Assembly (NCBI RefSeq): GCF_964656455.1
Contig: NC_135720.1
Span: 102,684,696-102,748,695, forward strand
Direction: 5' to 3'
Source: Halichoerus grypus
Taxonomy: Eukaryota; Chordata; Mammalia; Carnivora; Phocidae
DNA: 64,000 bases
The translations under genes were made by a program, and so were the position numbers. Below the pieces are notes generated by a model. The model was given only the letters and a program-made list of their open reading frames with translations. It did no database searches and was not told where the DNA came from. Shown one piece after another: positions 1 through 10,500 of this stretch (the stretch's first letter is position 1; every line of letters begins with the position of its first letter).

Positions 1-1175
1 ATTGCTGCTATGAACATTGGGGTACATGTACCCCTTCTTTTCATTACATCTGTGTCTTTGGGGTAAATACCCAGTAGTGCAATTGCTGGGTCATAGGGTA
101 GCTCTATTTTTAACTTTTTGAGGAACCTCGATACTGTTTTCCAAAGTGGCTATACCAGCTTGCACTCCCATCAACAGTGTAAGAGGGTTCCCCTTTTTCC
201 ATATCCTCGCCAACATTTGTTGTTTCCTGTATTGTCAATTTTTGCCATTCTAACTGGTGTAAGGTGGTATCTCAATGTGTTTTTGTTGTGTTTTTTTTTT
301 AATATTTTATTTATTTTTTTAACAGCAATAGAGACAGTGAGAGAGGGAACACAAGCAGGGAGAGTGGGAGAGGGAGAAGCAGGCTTCCCGCCGAGCAGGG
401 AGCCTGATGTGGGACTCGATCCCAGAACCCTGGGATCATGACCTGAGCCAAAGGCAGACGCTTAACGACTGAGCCACCCAGGCGCCCCCAATGTGGTTTT
501 GATTTGAATTTCCCTGATGGCTAATGATGTTGAACATTTTTTCAGGTGTCTGTTAGCCATTCATATGTCTTCTTTGGAGAAGTGTCTGATCATGTCTTCT
601 GCTCATTTTTTGACTTGATTATTTGTTTTTTGGGTGTTGAGTTTGAGAAGTTCTTTATAGATCTTGGATACCAGCCCTTTATCTGTAGTGTCATTTGCAA
701 ATATCTTCTCCATTCCATGGGTTGCCCCTTTGTTTTTTTGACTGTTTCCTTTGCTGTGCAGAAGGTTTTCATCTTGATGAAGTCCCAAAAGTTCACTTTT
801 GCTTTTGTTTCCCTTGCCTTTGGAGATGTGTCTTGAAAGAAGTTGCTGTGGCTGATGTCAAAGAGGTTACTGCCTGTTCTCCTCTAGGATTTTGATGGAT
901 TCCTGTCTCACATTGAAGTTTTTCATCCATTTAGAGTTTATCTTTGTGTATGGTGTAAGAGAATGGTCGAATTCCATTCTTCTGTATATAGCTGTCCAAT
1001 TTTCCCAGCACCATTTCTTGAAGGGACTGTCTTTTTTCCATTGGATATTTTTTCCTGCTTTGTAGAAGATTAGTTGACCATAGAGTTAAGGGTCCATACC
1101 TGGGCTCTCTATTCTGTTCCATTGATCTACGTGTCTGTTTTTGTGCCAGTACCATGCTGTCTTGAGTAGAGTTAA
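1..1175 (-). mobile_element. L1 LINE, 5'-truncated, antisense (C-terminal half of ORF2)
   Basis: The + strand reads as the reverse complement of the ORF2 end of a carnivore L1. From left to right it runs from the region around the ORF2 C-terminus back into reverse-transcriptase sequence and stops abruptly near 1175 within ORF2. The element is therefore in - orientation, 5'-truncated, and its 3' end lies outside the window to the left. It sits in an intron of PLA2G7 and is split at 280-488 by a SINE. Reading frames are broken, so it cannot move on its own. Confidence 0.85.
280..488 (-). mobile_element. Can-SINE (tRNA-Lys-derived), inserted in the L1
   Basis: On the - strand it has the usual Can-SINE order: GGGGCGCCTGGGTGGCTCAG head with tRNA-like A/B boxes, a CT-rich region, then an A/T-rich tail. 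The target duplication CAATGTG is found at 273-279 and 489-495, inside otherwise continuous L1 sequence, so the SINE is younger than the L1. Confidence 0.92.
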
Positions 1176-1922
1176 TGTAAGTTCTTCATATACTGATAAT
1201 TAAAATTTGCATTAGGATACATGCTATTTTTATTTAAACACAGGAGCAGGCTTATGCATTTGGGGGCTGGGGTAGGGAGAAGTATTCCATCATCAGCCTA
1301 GACTAGGAACTCTTTGGGAAAAAGGGCAGAGCACTGAGATCTGCAATGTGTACCTGTTTAGAAAGAATATGAATTTATAAATTCCCCCAAAGCTATAATC
1401 GGATGCCCTTGAACATCAGTGATATGCTGATATCATGGGTGTGAAAAAGAAACCCCAATAGAGTTTTGAACTCACAGTGTGATGTTCCAAGGTAGAGCTC
1501 ATCCCTCTTCTGAAACCTGGTTATTTCGAAAAAGAAAAAAAGAGGGGGTGGGAAGGAAACATAAACCATATAGGCAGTAAACCCTACGGGGTCAGAGAAT
1601 GGTGTGTTCTCCACCTGAGGTGTTCAGGAGAGGCTGCTTGGAAGACATGGGAGTAGAATTTGTCTTGAAGGATCAAGAGACTTTAGAAAAATAGTGAGGA
1701 GGGTCTAGGTAGTTTAGTTAAGGACCTCAATTTAGCTTCAAGTTAGTTAAGGACTTCAATATTTGGATGCGCAAGTCTATTTAATTTTAAAACAGAAATA
1801 ATGCAGAATGCCTAGCCTGCCTCAACCCCACTTCTTTACTAGACTCTTACTCTACGTCTTTTCCTTCCTTTCACTGCTAGGAACCTGGAAAGAATAGTCC
1901 ATCCTCACTTCCATTTACACTT

Positions 1923-1994
1923 TTTTTTAATTAATTTATTTTTAATTTAATTTTATTATGTTAGTCACCATACAATGCATCATTAGATTTTGTG
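1923..1994 (-). mobile_element. Very short L1 3'-end insertion
   Basis: About 72 bp matching the reverse complement of a canine-type L1 3' terminus, with its poly(A) seen as the T-run from 1921. It is flanked by a 13-bp direct repeat TCCATTTACACTT at 1910-1922 and 1995-2007, the mark of target-primed reverse transcription with extreme 5' truncation. Confidence 0.75.
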
Positions 1995-2439
1995 TCCATT
2001 TACACTTTGATTCTTGTGGGCTAGCTTCCAAAACCCCCACCAGTGTACTGAAACTGGCCCTACCAAGGACATAAAAGGCCCAGCAGCCTATTGCAGCCTG
2101 GACCTTGCTCTCTGCATCCATTTGACCTTGACTTTGTGGACTTCCCCTATTTCTCCTTCCCGGGATACTACAACCCTGCTCTTTGCTGCTCCTCTCATCC
2201 TTTAGACTGCTCCCTCCCTTTCTCCCCCACCATCTCCTCCTGAGGCCATTCCTGCCCTGTCGGTAGCATCCGGGCTTCTGCTCCTGACCCTGTTTCTCCC
2301 TGCTTTGTGCTTCTGACACTCAGGTTGTGATTGGAAGCAGGGAAGAAGGAACAGGAGGCAGGTGGCTCCGGTTCGGGTATAGATAACAGAGGGTGGTGGT
2401 TGGCTTGTAAGCAGCAGCAAAATGAAGAGGAAGAGGTGC

Positions 2440-2830
2440 ACCAGGTGGGGCTGGAAAGATGTGTTCTAACCTTGGAATCTCTTAGCTTGAGCCAGGGAAA
2501 TCTGGGTAGAGATGTCTGGCCACACACTGGGAAAGTAGAGAATTTGTGTATTATACATGAAATCTTTGGAGTAGATAAGACCACCCAGTGGGTAAAACTT
2601 GGTCTGAGAACAGAATCTTGAGGAATGTCTTTATGTATGTGAAGAGCCAGTGGAGAACAGAGTGGTTAGGGGAAGAAGGGAAGGTACAAACAAGGGAAGA
2701 GAAGGTCAAGGAAACAAAGGGGGGAAAAAACCCTGCAAGAAAGTGTCAAATGTCTCAGAGGCAGTAGAAAATGAGCACTAAAAAAAGGCCATTGTACTTG
2801 ATGTTAGGCTATCAGTGGATTTAAGGAGCC
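2440..2830 (+). repeat. Ancient interspersed repeat (family not assigned)
   Basis: Diverged copy of a widespread old mammalian repeat with wording such as GTCTGAGAACAGAATCTTGAGG, the GAGAACAGAGTGG and GTGTCAAATG blocks. The same family recurs in this window at about 34520-35060, 39840-41100, 41530-42180 and 56330-56940. I cannot name the family with certainty. It has no open reading frame of note and lies in a PLA2G7 intron. Confidence 0.45.
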
Positions 2831-3298
2831 TCATAAATGATACCTATAAGATATAAGCTTAAATAATACAAGGAAAATGGTTTTTTTCCTTAAATCTACT
2901 TAATCCCAGGCTTATGTGCAGTGTGTTTTGATTAGCATCAAATAAGAAGTTAGGTGGTGTTGGTAAGCAAATATAATAGGCTTCTGGCTCTGAGTACACA
3001 GTCCCTGCAACATGTAATACATTGTATTGGCTCAAAAAAAAAAGAGCTGGAATCATTTCTTCTAAAGCCAAGATGCCAAGGAAGACTGGAATCTTTATCT
3101 AGAAGGGAAGATGAATATATACTCTAAGATCCTTATATGCACAGCCTGTGACCCACCAATACAGCTAAAGAGATCAAATCTACAAGTTTTATTCCCTTAG
3201 TTTTCAGTAAATAGCCAGCTAGGGTACTTCCTGCACCCTAACTATAAAAATAATTTTGCCAAACTATGTGATTTATAAATGTCTCATTTCTCTTTCAG

Positions 3299-3447
3299 GG
3301 GTTCAGTCCATCAGAATTTTGCTGATTTCACTTTTGCCACTGGCAAAATAGTTGGATACATATTCACCTTAAAAGGAGATATAGATTCAAATGTAGCACT
3401 TGATCTTAGCAACAGAGCTTCATTAGCATTTTTACAAAAGCATTTAG
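3299..3447 (+). CDS. PLA2G7: PLA2G7 penultimate coding exon
   Basis: The acceptor is a pyrimidine tract ending TTTCAG at 3298. The donor is CATTTAG/GTAAGA after 3447. The exon enters with the last base of a codon and leaves after one base of a glycine codon. It carries the catalytic histidine (SVHQ). Confidence 0.96.
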
Positions 3448-4017
3448 GTAAGAAACTAAGAGTATTTCATGACATAAACCAGGTGATTCTTAGGGCAAAA
3501 CTGTCTTAATCCAGCATTAGTCCTGTTTTAACTGTCTCCAGCTGGTTTACAAGGTAACATAGCAGTAAATCAGTCTGAAAACAAAAGCGTGAGAAATTTA
3601 ATTCTGCTGCTTTGCATGCTTTGTATCCCAGACAGCAGCAAGTCTGCCTGTTAAAGGCAATAGTTTTTCTGTGCAGACTTGGCAGACTCCCATGCTGAGG
3701 GGCCTGGCAGCTCGGTGTCTAGTCCCATCTCTTACTCAGAAGCCCCAGCCGTGGGCAGCTCCCAGGGAGGGGACCTGGTCTCCGTAATCATCTGTCACTA
3801 GTGAGGCTGTGCTGCCACCTAGGGGCACTGAGCTGTTTCATGCTCTCAAAAAGTTTTCTATGCTTATTACCATTTCTATTTTACAGGACTGCAGAAAGAT
3901 TTTGATCAGTGGGATTCTTTGATTGAAGGAGAAGATGATAATCTTATTCCAGGGACCAACATTAACACAACCAGCCAACATGTCACTCTACAGAACTCTA
4001 CAGGAACAGAGCAATAG
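3299..4017 (+). CDS. PLA2G7: Platelet-activating factor acetylhydrolase (Lp-PLA2), last two coding exons
   Basis: Secreted serine phospholipase that hydrolyses the sn-2 acetyl group of PAF and short oxidised acyl chains of phospholipids, carried in plasma on lipoproteins. Only the C-terminal end is here: two exons joined 3299-3447 and 3887-4017, about 92 residues. The first opens with GSVHQNFADF, whose histidine corresponds to the catalytic His351 of the human Ser-Asp-His triad. The serine and aspartate lie in exons left of the window. Family identity is near continuous (LKGDIDSNVA, ASLAFLQKHL, LIPGTNINTT). NTT and NST are possible N-glycosylation sequons. The gene ends tail to tail with TDRD6, about 2.9 kb away. 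The C-terminus (...TGTEQ) differs from the human one, a variable end in this family. Upstream exons are not found in 1-3298, so that intron exceeds 3.3 kb. Confidence 0.97.
3448..3886 (+). other. PLA2G7: PLA2G7 last intron
   Basis: A 439-bp GT-AG intron with acceptor CTATTTTACAG at 3886. No repeat or RNA gene was recognised in it. Confidence 0.9.
3887..4017 (+). CDS. PLA2G7: PLA2G7 last coding exon with stop
   Basis: Begins after TTTTACAG and completes the split glycine codon (G/GA), then reads LQKDFDQWDS and ends GTEQ followed by TAG at 4015-4017. 131 nt; the frame is consistent with the preceding exon. Confidence 0.96.
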
Positions 4018-4130
4018 AATTTAGATTAAAAGCACTTTTTTAAGTCTTGTTTAAAAATGGTCTGAAAGTATGTGTGTGTGTGTATGATTTTAATGTATTT
4101 TCTCAAATAAATCATATTGTAAAATGTAGA
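4018..4130 (+). terminator. PLA2G7: PLA2G7 3' UTR and poly(A) signal
   Basis: AATAAA at 4106-4111, 89 nt after the stop codon, in AT-rich sequence. A short GT dinucleotide run (about 4070-4084) precedes it. The cleavage site is presumed 10-25 nt downstream. Confidence 0.75.
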
Positions 4131-4856
4131 CTATACCATAAAAGTGATTGAAGCTTGGACTAGGACTTTTTTTCTTTAAATGTAAAGAAAGACAGATGTA
4201 TATCAAAACCATGCCAGCCTAAATTTTAATTTTAGTAAAATGATGCTTTTTAGTGTCAAAATAACGACTTTTACATTACTGTAGTGGACAAGTGTATCAA
4301 AATGGGCACAATGCTAATGAAAACATGTTGCAATGACATAATCCTCCTTAAAAATACAATACAGGTTTTCATGCCCCCCCTCCCTTTCTTTTTTTATTGT
4401 GAGTAGAATTGAGTTTTAGCAACATGGTATTCTAGGTAGAATTTAGAAGCACTTCCCTTTGACTTTTGGTCTTGGGAAGAAAAATTAGATCAAGCAAATG
4501 ATAAAAGCATTATTTTACCACAGGATTAGGGATACTAAACAATTTCAATATGGTAAATAAATGGGGAGTGGCCAAGGGTAAGAATATTGGAGACAAGGCA
4601 AATGCAGCAGATTAAAATGGATTAAAGAGAGTTGATAATTTGTTTGCCTTTACTTGATTATCTCTGGTGGATTCTACCTACTCAAGAAAGGTGCGTAAGA
4701 CAGGCCAGGGATTCCAGTTATAATACATTATTCACCCAAAGGCTGTGAAGGATAACAAAGGAAACATTCAGAATTACTTTTAGCTGGTTGATTTTTCCAG
4801 TTAGTTTTATTTATGTTCTTTAATTCTGTATGAAGTGGAAGCAGAATAGCACAATA

Positions 4857-5637
4857 CAGGCATATGTTGCTTTAGTGAGCATTGCAGTTTATTGCATTTC
4901 TTACAAGTTGAAGGTTCAAGATGTGAGTGGAGGAAGTAACAGCAGGCGGGGTGGAAATTGCAAGAGAACTTGATTCAAAGTGGGGCCTGAAGATGGGACT
5001 GACTTGCTTTATCATCTCATGATAAAACGTGAATGGCTGAGGAGTAGCTTCTTATGGATGAACAAAGAAAGTGGTTTCTTGAGATGGAATCTACCCCTCG
5101 TGGAGATGCTGTGCAGATCGTTGAAATGACCACAGAGGATTTAGGATAGGAGTTACACTTAATTGAGAAAGCAGCAACAGGGTGTGAGAGGACTGACTCC
5201 AATTTGGAAAGAAGTTTCTGTGAGTAAAATGCTGTCAAACAGCATGCGCGAGAAATCGTTCATGGAAGGAAGAGTCCATCGATGTGGCAAACTTCATTGT
5301 TGTCTTATTTTTTAAAACTGCCACCGCCAGCCCAGCCTTCAGCAACCGCCCCGCTGATCAGTCAGCAGTCACCAACACGGAGGCAAGACCCTCCACTGAC
5401 AAAAAGATCACGACTCACTGAAAGCTCAGATGATGGTTATTTTTTTAGCAATAAACTAGTTTTTAATTAAGGTATGTACATTGCTTTGTTTAGATAATGC
5501 TATTGCACATTTAATAGACTACACTGCAGTGTAAACATAACTTTTATATGCACTGGGAAACCAAAAAAGTCATTTGACTCACTTGTGGTATCTGTAGTGG
5601 TTTGGAACTGAACCCATGTATCTCTGAGGTAGGTCTG
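4857..5637 (+). mobile_element. Tigger1-type (pogo/Tc1-mariner) DNA transposon, internally deleted
   Basis: The terminal sequences CAGGCATA... at 4857 and ...TAGGTCTG at 5637 are diverged inverted ends, each next to a TA dinucleotide (4855-4856 and 5638-5639) as expected for TA-targeting pogo elements. Inside, 5030-5440 is recognisable as the C-terminal part of the Tigger1 transposase gene, with the QTSLLSYF motif and the SDDG end, followed by the typical 3' region. At 781 bp against about 2.4 kb for a full element, most of the coding region is gone. It lies between PLA2G7 and TDRD6. Confidence 0.85.
5282..5470 (+). pseudogene. Tigger1 transposase C-terminal remnant
   Basis: About 60 residues remain open, containing QTSLLSYF, a proline-rich stretch, a QDPPLTKRSR-like basic segment and SSDDG. 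The upstream frame is broken and the DDE catalytic core is missing, so it is a fossil. Confidence 0.7.
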
Positions 5638-5989
5638 TATATGGAGGTAAAAAGCATAAAACTTTATGCTTATACATCTGGGAGTCATGAGAAATGGTTT
5701 TTGTTTCCCGAGGAATATAAAAATGTGTGCCACTCATTAGTTAAGTATATTTTGGCTTAATTATGGTCTGGTTCCTATGAATTCATAATTGTTTAAGCCT
5801 TGTGAACAGGGATAATCAGGACTTTGTAAGCAAGCCTGGTAAACTATTCCATCCCTACCCCCTTGTGCTCAGTTAATAAGTAACTGTGTATTTTGATTTG
5901 ACACTTCAGGCTATCTTAATGTTTCAGGGTGCAAAAACACTCATTTTGAGAAATTTGACTTCTCCTATCCTATAGCCATTCTGATTTTA

Positions 5990-6390
5990 AAAATTTTTGA
6001 AGAGTTAAACTCCTTAGCATGAAACTGAAGGCTTTCTATAACCTGGCCCTAATGTATCTTCACTGACCTTTTCTGCCACTAATCCACAGCCATATCACCT
6101 GCAGGAATGAACCAGACTTGTCTATTCTTATCCCAGGAACAAGCAATATGCTTTCTACCTCAACTATGTTTACTGCAAAACCCTCTCCTTTCTACTTATT
6201 GAAATTATACCCAGCTTTCAATGTCCTTGGTTCTCACTGTTCCCCCACCAGGCTTCAGGGTCTGATAATGTTTCACAGACGTACATCTTCCCCCGACCTT
6301 CATGTAGCAAACCTCCTTATTCATTTTAGAAATGGATAACACTTCCAATTGTCCTGATGTCTCATTCAGTAATATCTTTTTAAAATTCTT
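5990..6390 (+). repeat. L2 LINE fragment
   Basis: Resembles the L2 3' region: AAACTCCTTAGCATG followed by the GGCTTTCTATAACCTGGCCC block and a long pyrimidine-rich stretch. Diverged and noncoding. Confidence 0.55.
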
Positions 6391-6479
6391 TGTCGGTGGT
6401 ATATGCAGATGCTAAAGGAGAATATAACCACAAAAAAAAGACCTAATGAGTTAAAACTTAAAAAATATAATAATGACCC

Positions 6480-6890
6480 AATGTGCACATTGAGTATCTT
6501 TCAGGGAAAAGAATACTATTTCCAGTCTTAAGAGCACTTCGAGAAAGGTTTTACTATCCCGCTTGACAGATGAGGAAGATCAGGTCTCAGAGGCCGTGAA
6601 TAACCTGTCCAGGTCACATACCTCGTCAGCAGCATACGGCTAAGAGGTGTCCCACAACTAGGATCTGTACCACCAGCTATACAAAACCCTGTTTTAACAG
6701 CATGGGCTTTGAAGTTAGATGGGTCTTCGTTTGATCAGGTTTCTGAGACTCTCCAGCTCTTTGGCCTATAGAGAAGTTATGTAACTTCTCTAAAAAGCGT
6801 CAGTTTTCTCACCTATAAAATATGGATAATATTGCCCCCCCTTGCGGTTGAGAATTAAATGAGAAATGCACTTAAAGCACCAGTTGAGGG
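6480..6890 (+). repeat. Two adjacent MIR fragments
   Basis: 6540-6680 resembles MIR in reverse orientation (GACAGATGAGGAAGATCAGG...). 6690-6890 resembles MIR in forward orientation (TGTAACTTCTCTAAAAAGCG, CAGTTTTCTCACCTATAAAA, AATTAAATGAGAAATG). Both are old tRNA-derived SINEs. Confidence 0.6.
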
Positions 6891-7004
6891 ACTGACCTAT
6901 AAGAGCTAATATTGACGATTGCTGTTTCCCCCATTACTACAGATAATCCAGAACCACAGATGTTCCAGAATCATATTTCCTTTTTAATAAAATGAAACCA
7001 CCAC

Positions 7005-7564
7005 ACCTTTCAGGAGAAACTTTATTCAGATCTGGGGTCGTATTAGAATACTTCCAAAATCAAACGGAGTATTAGTCAAATGTTTAACTAGCTAGACAAG
7101 GCAAAGCTTCAGAAACAAAAACAAAAAATCTGGAGGACTTACTGCTAACAAAGCCATCCCCCAAAGTAGCATCATATGATACACTTGTCATAAACCTATA
7201 ATCTTCTATTTTAATTTAAACACTATATTCAAAAGAAACAAAAATAGGGTTTTTTTTTTTTTAAATTTGAGTAATATGTTAGCAAACTGTTTAGCAAAAT
7301 AAATCCTCCTAACTGATTAGGAACATAACACATTTAAAGGGAGAACAAAGATCCCAGATCCATATATACAGCAACACCACTGTAAATCCACTGCATAATC
7401 ACCCTGAGATCTATTTTGTTTTCAGTGCATATCTAAGTTTTCAAAAATGACAGCTTCTTGTGATTACAGGCTCTCGATGGGCTCGAATGCTCTGTCGGTC
7501 TGCGTGAGATGCCACTAAGAGCAGTTTCTGCCTGACTGGCACATCTATGGATCCACTGTTAAAT
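7005..7564 (-). terminator. TDRD6: TDRD6 3' UTR and poly(A) signal
   Basis: TTTATT at 7021-7026 on the + strand is AATAAA on the - strand, about 540 nt past the TDRD6 stop codon. I saw no earlier convincing signal between the stop and this hexamer, so the UTR probably ends near 7005. Confidence 0.6.
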
Positions 7565-7588
7565 CTATATCACCTCCAGACCCCTTTT
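7565..7588 (-). CDS. TDRD6: TDRD6 coding exon 4 (last, 24 nt)
   Basis: The acceptor CCAG sits at 7592-7589 behind a long polypyrimidine tract made of the GA/A microsatellite on the + strand. It reads KRGLEVI and then TAG at 7567-7565. It matches the human C-terminal KRGLEV but stops two residues earlier. Confidence 0.85.
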   Translation of the reverse strand, partial: KRGLEVI

Positions 7589-10500
7589 CTGGAAAAAAAA
7601 AAAAAAAGAGAGAGAGAGAGAGAGGAAAAAAAACCTTCAAGTTGAAAAAGAAAGAAACAAGAAAATTATTTACATGGTGCTATCACAACAAATTTAATGT
7701 CCTCTCAAAACGGTGAGAATTACTCTGTGGAGAAATTCCCGCAGAGATTGCTGTTGTTGTTTTTTTTCTTTTAGTAATTTTGTTCTACATTCTACCTATT
7801 ATCAAACAAAGTTTCTCTAAAATATTATAAAATTGGCATATTTTGTATTTTGCTAGAATGATGTTAGCCAAGCTGATAACCAAATAGTTCTCTTTCATTA
7901 GTATGTATTTTTCGAATAATACTATAGCCACCCAGAGCTGATTTCCTTCTCAGTGTACCTCAATTCTAAGAACCAGTGTGCTACTTATGAACAAGATCAT
8001 GCAATAACCAATAACTTTCAACAGATTGAATCTTATGAGCTAAACTGAAAACCCAGAAAGAAATTCCAAGAGATCATTTCACATACAAAGATCATTTGAA
8101 TGTATGAGCTAATCAACACTGAGAAAATTCTCTAAAGTACTTTAAAATATAAATTTATCAAATTCACAATGTAATTTTCAAGATGAATTCAATCAACAAA
8201 TAAGTTTTCTTATAATATTTCAAGAAATCCTCTTCTTGGTTATTTATCCCCAGAAGCACATTTAATATTTCTAACTAAAGAGTTTTGTTTTGTTTTTTCT
8301 ACTACTGACATCTAAGGAAATTGGTAAACCATTTTTATTTGAGGATTCATGATAATGGTATCTTTAAGACTTAGCAAACTGGTGATAAAAGTTATTTTAT
8401 TTTAAAAACACAATTTACCCTCAATTGTAGTATCAACCGATGACATAAAGTAAAGGTCTCCCCCCTCTGTTTGGAATATAGCCTAACAGAAGGAACCTTT
8501 GGATTACTACCAATTTTTTGTTACAGACACAAAATGATTAAAATCAGAAAGGGGACCATAGATAAACCAGAAAAATGGTAAGCAGTGAAAAACTTACCCT
8601 TTTAAAAGTATGACAATCTGATTTTATAGTAAAGAATCATCCGAGTACATTTCTATCTTTCCAATACTCATTTCTCTGAAACATGTCTACTGGAGCATCC
8701 AACACAGGGAATAAAGTACCTTTTCCAATTTTTAGCTCCCAAACCGACAACTCTGGTGTCTGGTACATTTTTCAAAGGGCTACTGTTCAAACACATTACC
8801 ATGGTGAGCCACAGATCCTTTATTAAAGACTTGATGAAGAGGGATATTTCTCCTATATTCCTTTCAACAAATAATAGCACTGTGTGTGTACATGAGGCCT
8901 ATACAGAAATTAATTCATGAGACATATTCTTACAGTGAAATGAAATTACTCAGATGAAAAAAATTTCTAAAAAATATGTAATCAGAAAGACTCCCAGATC
9001 ACAGTGCCTTGACATATTACCAGAAAAGTCACGTATAATTTAATACCTCACAGTATCCACTTTTTAAGGAAAACCAGTTCATTTGTAGACACATATGTAA
9101 GAGTTTCTTCAAATTTGAGGAAAGGATCATTTCAATCTCATTAATAACCAAATTTTAAAAAGAAAAGCCTTACTCATAAGTAGTCTCTATATTTGCTAAT
9201 CGATGTAAGGCCAGAATTATATCTATACTATTTTATGAACACTTTAAGTTGTCTTAAATTGTTCCTTCTACTTGGCAGGTATTGGGTAGTTCATCCAAAC
9301 AGAATCTTATATGTATCTATCTATGCATTTGGCTGTGGCTTCTTGAAAATTAATGAATGGAAAAGATCACAATGCAAAAGAACATTTTTTTTAGTAAATA
9401 CTGATGCAATATAAATGAAGCAAGTTGTTATTTTTGACAAGTAAACAAAAGCATGGAATTAATATAAGGCAGTAGAGAGAGATGTTCAATGATTTTTTAT
9501 AGTGGAACATTTTAAATGACCTCAATGTGCACCACTGGGAGAAATGGTTTAACAAGTGATTGATCATTCATGTCATATAATATTATGCAACTATGGCCTT
9601 CTGGTTGCAGCCAAGGCAGAATGAGCCAACTACGGCCTCTCTCTCACACTGATTACAACTAAAAATTCTGGAAAGGGGGGCACCTGGGTGGCTCAGTCAG
9701 TTAAACGTCTGCCTTCAGCTCAGGTCATGATCCCAGGGTCCTGGGATGGAGTCCCACATTGGGCTCCCTGCTCAGCAGAGAGTCTGCTTCTCCCTCTGCC
9801 TGCTTCTCCCCCTGCTTGTGCTCTCTCTCTCTCTCTGACAAATGAATTAAAAAAATCTTTTTTAAAAAAAGTAAACTGACATTGGAACCAACAAACTCAG
9901 GAGAGACAGAACTTGTGGTATGAACCTAACAGTTGATCACCTGCTAAAACAAAAATTTCAATATTTTCTAGAAGATTTTAACAGGATCCAAAGTTTTACA
10001 ACATAATATTCAAGACATAATCCAAAGACATAATCCAAATCCAAGACATAATTCAGGACATAATCCAAAATTATTCAACATACAAAGAATCAGGAAAAGT
10101 TAATCATTTTTCAAGGCAATCATTAAATGGCAAGCCCTGAGATGACCAGGTACTAGAACTATCCGACACAGATTTTAAAGCAAGAAGTTCAACAAACTCC
10201 AAACAGAATAAACTCAAATGCCCAGAGATTATAATGGCATAGGAATTGCCCACCATATAATTTTAAATGAAGAACATAGCATGTAAAACTATGCAGAATG
10301 AAATAAATTATGCTCAAAATATGCAGATGATATACTTACATTCCATATAAACAGAAAAAAATTATGAAAGAAAACAAAACTGATCAATCTCTTTGTCTTG
10401 GATAGATGTATTACAGGTGACAGATACTTTTTCCTTTTTAACTGCCATTTTTCCAGATTTTCTACATCAAACATATTTTATAAAGGTCTCAGACATCAAA

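Noticed and set aside
2195..2584. 129-codon open frame on the - strand
   Set aside because: Lies in a PLA2G7 intron, partly over an old repeat; no recognisable motif and no splice support.
3815..3835. CTCF-like sequence TGCCACCTAGGGGCACTG in the last PLA2G7 intron
   Set aside because: Two core positions disagree with the CTCF consensus; too weak to call without binding data.
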